64,000 nucleotides of DNA from Sipunculus nudus. Its lineage: Eukaryota > Annelida > Sipuncula > Golfingiida > Sipunculidae. The translations under genes were made by a program, and so were the position numbers. Each line of letters opens with the position of its first letter. Position 1 is the stretch's first letter. The stretch spans positions 41,562,401 through 41,626,400 of the forward strand of contig CM049317.1 in assembly GCA_026874595.1 (NCBI GenBank), written 5' to 3'. Shown here in pieces: positions 58,166-64,000 of this stretch. The notes below the pieces were generated by a model that saw only the letters and a program-made list of their open reading frames with translations, was not told the DNA's origin and did no database searches.

Positions 58166-60772
58166 CAAGGGACCTATGGGTCACGACGCTCAGCTGTTAT
58201 ATATGATAAAAAAATATTATTTAGAAATGAGGCACATGCTGGTTTTGTGTGGTAATAAATATAAGCTGTATTATGAGTTGTTGTTGTTTAGCTTATGTAT
58301 GATTTTGATAGTACCTTTGGAGACAGGGAAGAGGACTGATTTCATTTATTTTATTAACAAATGGAGTACTACTGTCACACAGATTTTGACTTGGCCATAT
58401 AACTTATAAGCAGAACATATAATATAAGAGTTTAACTATTTATTAAAAAAATTACAAATATTGTCCCAAATATAATTTTTATTAAAAATAATAAGAGAAT
58501 CGTATGATTTTTTAAAATGAAATATAACTGATATGATTATTAAAATAATATTAAAGAATTTATTCATGAATGCATTCATGAATACATTTTGAAAGTATTT
58601 GCACGAGTATTCATATACTTTCATTTTTACCTGAATTCCCATTCTTTATGCAAGAAATTTAATGGAGTACATAATCATATTCGTATTTAAATACAATTAC
58701 AAAGTATTCGCACCATGTCTGGTATTTATTCAGTTTTCACCAAACAATGATGTTGAGAATCCAGAATATACAAAATTCACACATTTAAATAATGATCATA
58801 AGTACCTGGTTTTATGGCTTTTATTTATATTAAAAAATAACTGTAAAAAATTCATTCTGGACTTATTTCACATCAATGTACACACTAGACACAGTAGGAA
58901 TCTAGATTAATATTATCAACTGCATCTTTGTCTATTATTAATTTCCTTCATATAATCCCTAATGATTAGTAATGAATAATATGATTTACTTCTTTATCAT
59001 TAAAATTGAACTGAAAATGCCATAGGTGACTGCATGGTGTTATTTGGAATATGTGACATTCTACCCATCGATACAAGATTCTTATATCATCAGTAACTGC
59101 AAGTTAATTTCCTGTTATTATAAACTGACAAATTCCTTTTCTATTTTTCTTTAATTTGTTATTAAAAACCAATAAAAATTTATTAATTTATTGTTTATTG
59201 TTATGTTGTTGGTTAAAACTACTAGATGAGTTGGGTTGGACACCTGGATCAACTGTGGCTGGCCATAAGCTGCCTGGATTCTCGCTTCAAGCGTGCATAA
59301 TTTGATGAAAGGTCAACAAGGTCAACATACAGGTGACTCAAGAGGGGCTGGAGAGAGCCAAAGTCTGATAGGGTCTCATAAAAAACATTAATAAAAGCTA
59401 CAACATTTGGCCAATTTCTTTAAGCTTTCTAAACTAAAAAGCTGAAATCCTTATGTGTGCATGATATGAAAATTATATCAACAGTGCTCACGGGAAACAA
59501 ACGTGCCATGGTCACAGTTGGGCAAAATTTAAGGTACTAATTTTATATTTATACTAATAACTTATAAAATATGAAAAATTCAGAACTAATTTTGGGTATT
59601 CAATTGAATCTTGATTAAATAATGTTACATCCCTGACAAAAATATCTCTAGCTTCAGCAATGCCCTTGTTAAGGGAGTAAATATATTTCTTGATTTTTTA
59701 CAAAGTGCATTATGTTTGGGCCCATAACTTAAAACAATTATGCAATACTGACATCATTCTGGCATGTGCATAGCGAATGTATAGAAAAATATGTATATTA
59801 TTTATGATTAAAGTCAGATCAGTGGTTTTGATATTAGGCAGTCTTAAAGTGTAACAATGGGTTTTTAATGGAAAAATGAAGTTTTTCATTGATATCTCGA
59901 AGGAATTAAGTCCTAGTGACCAAATTCTTGGCATGGTATGGGATTTTTTGAGAAATCTAACTGTATGCCAAATTTAAGGAACTTAGAGCTGAAGCTCCGG
60001 AGCTGAGCTCTAGCAAACTGCATAACACTAGCAATATGTGACATGGTGCTTGAAAACTTGAATAAAATTTACAGTTTTTGATCAACTGGTTTCAAATTTT
60101 TTGTGTTAACAGTTGAAATGCTAACAAAAACATGCTGTGAAAATTAAATCCACAGCAGTTACAGCAAAAAAAGTGCCATGGTCAAAGTTGGGCAAAATTT
60201 AAGGTACCAATTTTTTATTTTTGCTAATATTTTAAAAAATTTAAAAGATTTTGATCTAATTTTGGGTATACAATTTAATTTTGATTAATAAAAGTAATAT
60301 TACTGGAAAAAAAGTGCTTAGCTTTAACAAGTTTTGTGTTAAGTGATAAAATTTCTTTCCTGATTATTTACAAAATGCATTATGTTTAGGCCCATAACTT
60401 TTTTAAATTATATAATACAGACCTAATTTCTGGCATGTACATAGGAATTATATAGAGGATTATTTATAGGAAATATGAGGAAAAACAGATGAGTGGTTTT
60501 GATATTAGGCAGTCCTGAAGTGTGAATATAGGTTTTTAATAAAAATTTGAGGTTTTTCCTTAATTTCTCAAAGGAATGAAGTCGCAAAGACCCAGTTTTC
60601 GGCTTGGTAGGAGATCTTGGGGACATCTAACATTATGCTGAATTTTGGATTCCTAGGTCTTACGGTTTCAAAACGTGCCACATCTACGGACGGACGGACG
60701 GACGGACAGACGGACGGACGACGGACAATGGACCACGACTATAGCTCAGATGACTTATAGTCAGCTGAGCTA
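58166..60772 (+). mobile_element. Complete family I element (subtype Ia) in a known target
   Basis: This 2607-bp copy starts CAAGGGACCTATGGGTC and ends at hairpin 60742-60772. It splits one 79-bp unit: 31 bp lie on the left (58135-58165) and about 48 bp on the right (60775-60822), so the outer limits of the element can be read directly. The insertion point is the A-run of CATAAAAAA and there is no duplication beyond A. It has two ACGTGCCATGGTCA units, a DR3-like site at 59310-59324, a GGAC tract and no convincing gene. Confidence 0.92.
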
Positions 60773-60898
60773 AAAAAACACTTATGAAAGAGAGACGTAG
60801 ACGGGCAGAAAGTATACACGCAGGGTTTGTTTAGCGTAGTTTTAGTCATAAAAATACACTTTTGAAAGAGAGACGTAGACGGGCAGGAGGTAAACACA
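60773..60898 (+). repeat. 79-bp tandem repeat, right part
   Basis: The rest of the split unit (CACTTATGAAAGAGAGACG..GTATACACGCA) is followed by a unit at 60823 (GGGTTTGTTTAG) that fades out near 60898. Confidence 0.8.
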
Positions 60899-61374
60899 CC
60901 GGGTCCCGCAGCACGACAGGCCTAATTGGTGACGGGGCGATGTTCATGGAGTGCGTCCTACCGGCCACTCGTCATTGTTTATATAGTGCGTCCTGCCGCC
61001 CTGCGTTTTATCGCACGGTCCGTTGGGACGTACGTCTTATCGGGATGCGTCTCACCGGGTGCACACCAAATTTTTTGGCGCCTGCCGCACATTTGTTAAT
61101 AATACGGTACACTTGACACGGGCGCGATGGAAATTTAAGAGGAAAGGTGGTAATCCCAAGCCGTAGTTGAATTGTTTTGACCCCAGAGTTTGCAGTCCTA
61201 GCTTAAATAGCCATGGGACGGGCTCTTTTTTATACCCGGAAAGCCAGAAGAGGCTGGAGATTGAATGAAGGATAGGGCCATTTTTAGTCCGAAAAACCTG
61301 GAAATTTGAAAAAAAACGGGTATCCATAAAATTGTATGTCAATTTTTGTCATGAATTCATACATATATATCTAT
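60899..61374. other. Unassigned, GC-richer start; dispersed repeat
   Basis: The first 170 bp are richer in CpG and hold GTGCGTCCTACCGG and GATGCGTCTCACCGG, inverted relatives of 54836-54925. The block GGGACGGGCTCTTTTTTATACCCGG with about 100 bp around it (61190-61300) has a diverged copy at 61900-62000. Confidence 0.4.
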
Positions 61375-61777
61375 AACGCGGACAGCTGGGTAATTCGCGG
61401 AGAATTCATCATGATGATATCATTAAATGTGAGCAACAGTACAATTTATTTCCTTAAGAACCTGTAAATTTGATATCCTGCATGGTCTTGTTACGGTTGG
61501 CACAATAAACTGTTGAAAAGTTATATAGTGTTTTGCGTTTCTGTCTTATGTAAAATCAGTAGTCATGCAATGTTAGCAGGTGATCCAGATCGGTGTTAAT
61601 GGCAATCCCACATTGTTTGCGCTTAAAATTCTTAATTTCGAACAGGTTATTATTTTGGTAATTTAACAGTGAATAAATGTCTTAAGAGTAATATAGTAGT
61701 AGATTTTAAATGATTTTAAACTTTTCGGAAATTCTCCAAGAATTCCCAGCGAATTCTCCGCGTTTACATATAAACGC
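61375..61777. mobile_element. Putative MITE with imperfect ends
   Basis: The left end AACGCGGACAGCTGGG then TAATTCGCGGAGAATTC matches the inverted right end AACGCGGAGAATTCGCTGGG then AATTCTTGGAGAATT over about 35 bp with gaps. A 12-bp inverted pair CGCGGAGAATTC / GAATTCTCCGCG is exact. Flanking TA on both sides is compatible with a TA duplication but too short to prove it. There is no coding content. Confidence 0.4.
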
Positions 61778-62364
61778 ATTTACCAGCCGTATGAAAGTTT
61801 TGTCCGCTTTCATGATGTTTGCCGTGCCCGGGACACAAATTTAAGACGAGATGGACTAAACCCCGCCCCGGTAGGATAGTTTGGACTCTGAAGAAACGAA
61901 CCCTCGCAGGAAATGCGGTGGGACGGGCTCTTTCTTATTCGATGAACGCTCGAACAGGTTGGTGAATGATTGAAAAAATAGGGTCATTTTCACTGTCATC
62001 TTGAATAACAGAATAAATATTTTTTTAAAATTCATAGAGACTTGGTCATCCAATAACAGCAGAAAAAATGTTCATTCATATGTTGTTTGGTGTCCATTGT
62101 ACCCTCGCCCACCGCCGGGATCCAAAGAGATGCCTGGATTTTACTGCCAAAACATAACCACCCCACCCCCCCAAAAAAAAAATAAAACCTTTATTCATTT
62201 TATTTTTATTTTTTAATGCTGGATGTAGTTAAATATCATGGTTTATTTATAAAAAATAAGATGCAATTTATTGGATGAAAAGAGATTTTATTAAATATAC
62301 TGATACATGTTTATAATTTAACAGTTTGATATTTGATTTTTTTTTAATTTATAGATAGACAATT
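61778..62364. other. Unassigned; second copy of a dispersed block
   Basis: The GGGACGGGCTCTTTCTTATTCG block (about 61920) repeats the one at 61200. After 62150 there are C and A runs and AT-rich sequence. Confidence 0.4.
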
Positions 62365-62873
62365 TGTTACCTCAAATCTGCACTCATGGTCCAACATACA
62401 TGTTTTTGGTGTCCTTAGGCCCATTTTAGGGTGTATATCCAGGATCACAAGATAATATTACCCTGCTCCCACCAGCAAACATTTCAAGCCCCCAGAAAGC
62501 TGATTTCAGCTGAGGACAGTATATGTCTTATCATACACAGGCAAATGGTGTTTTGGACCACCTCATCTCCACCAGACTCATCACACACACCTGGTTTGGC
62601 TATCATTGCAATCCATTTACACCCACTGGCTGGAATCTCAAAGCATTTGGTTCGAATCCCTCAGAAAAAAAAATTAGGGCCAGTTTGAATTTCCAAATCT
62701 GGACACAGTGGACATAGTGATATACTGAGAAAATCCACATTTTTTTTACCTCAAATCTGTACTGATGGTCCCACAAACATGGTTTAGGAGTCATTAGGCC
62801 CAATTCAGGGTGTATATACAGGGAAACAAGATAATATTACCCTGCTGACACAAACAAAAATTTCAAGCCCCCA
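62365..62873 (+). repeat. Tandem repeat, 379-bp unit, ~1.3 copies
   Basis: The block TTACCTCAAATCTGNACTNATGGTCC...GGTGTATATNCAGG...CAAGATAATATTACCCTGCT...TTTCAAGCCCCC occurs at about 62366-62493 and 62745-62873. The intervening 250 bp have no counterpart in the second copy, which ends at the hAT-like terminus. Confidence 0.65.
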
Positions 62874-62985
62874 CAGGGTTCATACACTTATCATGAGAAA
62901 AATTTCAAGCACTTTTCAAGCACTTTTCAAGGACCTGAAAAAGTATTTTCAAGGACATCAAACTTTATGGACCGTCAGTGCTCCC
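62874..62985 (+). mobile_element. hAT-like terminal fragment
   Basis: It starts CAGGGTTCATACACTTAT and continues with TTTCAAGCACTTTTCAAGC and TTTTCAAGGACCTG. A CAGGGTTC-type end with CAAGCACTTTTCAAGGACC sequence is familiar from hAT elements of many animals. No opposite end was found in the window, so this is a fragment or a false resemblance. Confidence 0.4.
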
Positions 62986-63779
62986 TCACCCATGCATGCA
63001 TGTTGCCGACATCAAACTCTTGTAACACAAAATGCAATATAATATTTATAATGAGGAGATGGGTCATATAGTGTGATAAAAAGGCTAGGAAAGGTAAAAT
63101 AAGTAAAAGTTAAAAGGAAAAGACTCAGAAAAGTAACAAATTTAACCGAAATCTACACTAATAGCAATTGAAGCGCCTGTTAATACCCTTCGGTATAGCC
63201 AGTCGCGGTTTAATACACAACGCCCCATTGTTTTAACTTTATATTAAAAATGATCACTCATGCATCTTTGGCATGACCTTGACAGATTTAACTAATCTGA
63301 TAATGAGGGTCTATATTATAAAACCTATAATTTCTTGAATAGGGATCTCTGATTTGCCGACTAGCTCAAACTTTAGCAAATTATATGCTGCAACAGAAGG
63401 GGTGAAAAACTTCGACAGTTTGGCGATCGTTGGGGATATTCATTCAAGTTTTCAACGGCAAAAAAATCAATAAAAGCCTGTAATATGTTACCCTTATACG
63501 ATATTTGGGTATACTATTATGAAATTATTCAAAACAATACTAGTCAAAACTTCGTATCAGCACGTTTAATATTACGACCTTGTCGTGCACATGGTTTCTG
63601 CCGTTTAACACCAAGTCACAGGCCGCACGTGTCAACAAATGGCCGGGCAACACCTGTGAAGGTCGTTATCTAACGATCACAGACGCAGTCATAATTCTAT
63701 TCAAACCTGTCCAATATTTCATTATTACTAACAGTGTGAAATCTTATTTTAAAATAAACTCTTATCAGTGCGGATCTAC
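62986..63779. other. Unassigned sequence
   Basis: No gene, RNA or repeat terminus recognised. Frames at 63485-63867 run into the G/C homopolymers and are not supported. Confidence 0.35.
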
Positions 63780-63888
63780 GGGGGGGGGGGGGGGGTTTCG
63801 GGGGTTTAAACCCCCCCCTTGGGCTGCCAAAAAAAAAAGAGGCTCAGCCTCGGGCAATAGGTTTTAACCCCCCCCCCCCCCCCCCCCA
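63780..63888. repeat. G-run / C-run cluster
   Basis: A G-run (63780-63795), GGGGGTTTAAACCCCCCC (a palindrome around TTTAAA) and a C-run (about 63870-63887) lie within 110 bp. Long homopolymers like these are also prone to sequencing and assembly error. Confidence 0.8.
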
Positions 63889-63916
63889 GACTAGTAGGAA
63901 GTGAACATGTGTTACT

Positions 63917-63955
63917 TTTTCTATGCACATATCACCGTGATATGTGCATAGAAAA
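63917..63955. repeat. Perfect 39-bp palindrome
   Basis: Two 19-bp arms, TTTTCTATGCACATATCAC and its exact complement, flank a single central C. Nothing else in the window matches it. Confidence 0.95.
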
Positions 63956-64000
63956 CGTCATCATGTGTCTAGACCCACACAGTATGTTCCTCGCACTCGA

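Noticed and set aside
1-64000. A transposase, reverse transcriptase or Rep/helicase gene to drive the elements
   Set aside because: I looked for long frames and catalytic motifs on both strands and saw none; all copies here seem non-autonomous.

Overview
The window is animal nuclear DNA that is AT-rich, non-coding and made almost entirely of repeats. I found no protein-coding gene I can support: open frames are short, lack conserved domains and fall on repeats or microsatellites. The repeat types point to a mollusc, most likely a bivalve: non-autonomous elements with short tandem cores, an ACGG/GGAC-type microsatellite and a terminal hairpin resemble the 'pearl' elements described in bivalves. 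Long homopolymers, GACA and GAAA microsatellites and a tRNA-derived repeat fit a metazoan. The assignment is an inference.

The main content is at least four families of transposable elements that share little sequence but one plan. All begin C-A/T-A-G after an A, have a small palindrome just inside the 5' end, repeat the left arm of their own 3' hairpin near the 5' end, and finish with a 3-nt-loop hairpin at the 3' end, often after a microsatellite. They sit in A-runs without visible target duplication. This is the plan of non-autonomous Helentron/Helitron-like elements (HINEs). Family I has hairpin arms TAGCTCAG..CTGAGCTA, family II GTATCTG..GGATAC, family III GTATC.CCAGAC..GTCTGG.GATAC, family IV CTTGCCGAAATC..GATTTCCGGCAAG. 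A fifth, incomplete family V ends in TAGCCCATCAGCC..GGGCTGAGGGCTA.

Layout. 1-9871: a nest in which a minus-strand family I element (E) is split by element C, and C is split by A, B and D. 9872-13745: CT-rich tandem repeats, an inverted arrangement of family I 3' ends, and element G split by a TTAA-flanked MITE and by element H. 14106-19231: families II, I and III. 19232-22107: mostly unremarkable sequence. 22108-26411: a 4.3 kb family I element with nine ~337-bp units, split by a family II element. 26883-33430: family I fragments and unassigned AT-rich DNA. 33430-33900: a CpG-rich patch that might be an exon or promoter. 34325-36600: ~800-bp tandem repeat. 36605-39486: family V, then a family I element carrying a 233-bp MITE. 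42060-43494: GGTGGCGCCACC-type repeats and a family III element. 44600-54250: family IV with CTCF-like motifs, a 1.4-kb duplicated segment, a family I insertion, stacked 3' hairpins and three tandem copies of a tRNA-like 305-bp unit. 56190-57870: polypurine GAAA array. 57977-60898: 79-bp tandem repeat split by a complete 2.6-kb family I element. 61375-63989: small MITE-like and hAT-like pieces, G/C runs and a perfect 39-bp palindrome.

The elements lack proteins and would depend on a Rep/helicase or transposase encoded elsewhere. The most notable internal signals are a perfect 12-bp palindrome GGTGGCGCCACC found 14 times across four families, a same-orientation series of CTCF-like motifs in family IV, and perfect DR1/DR3 nuclear-receptor-type sites.
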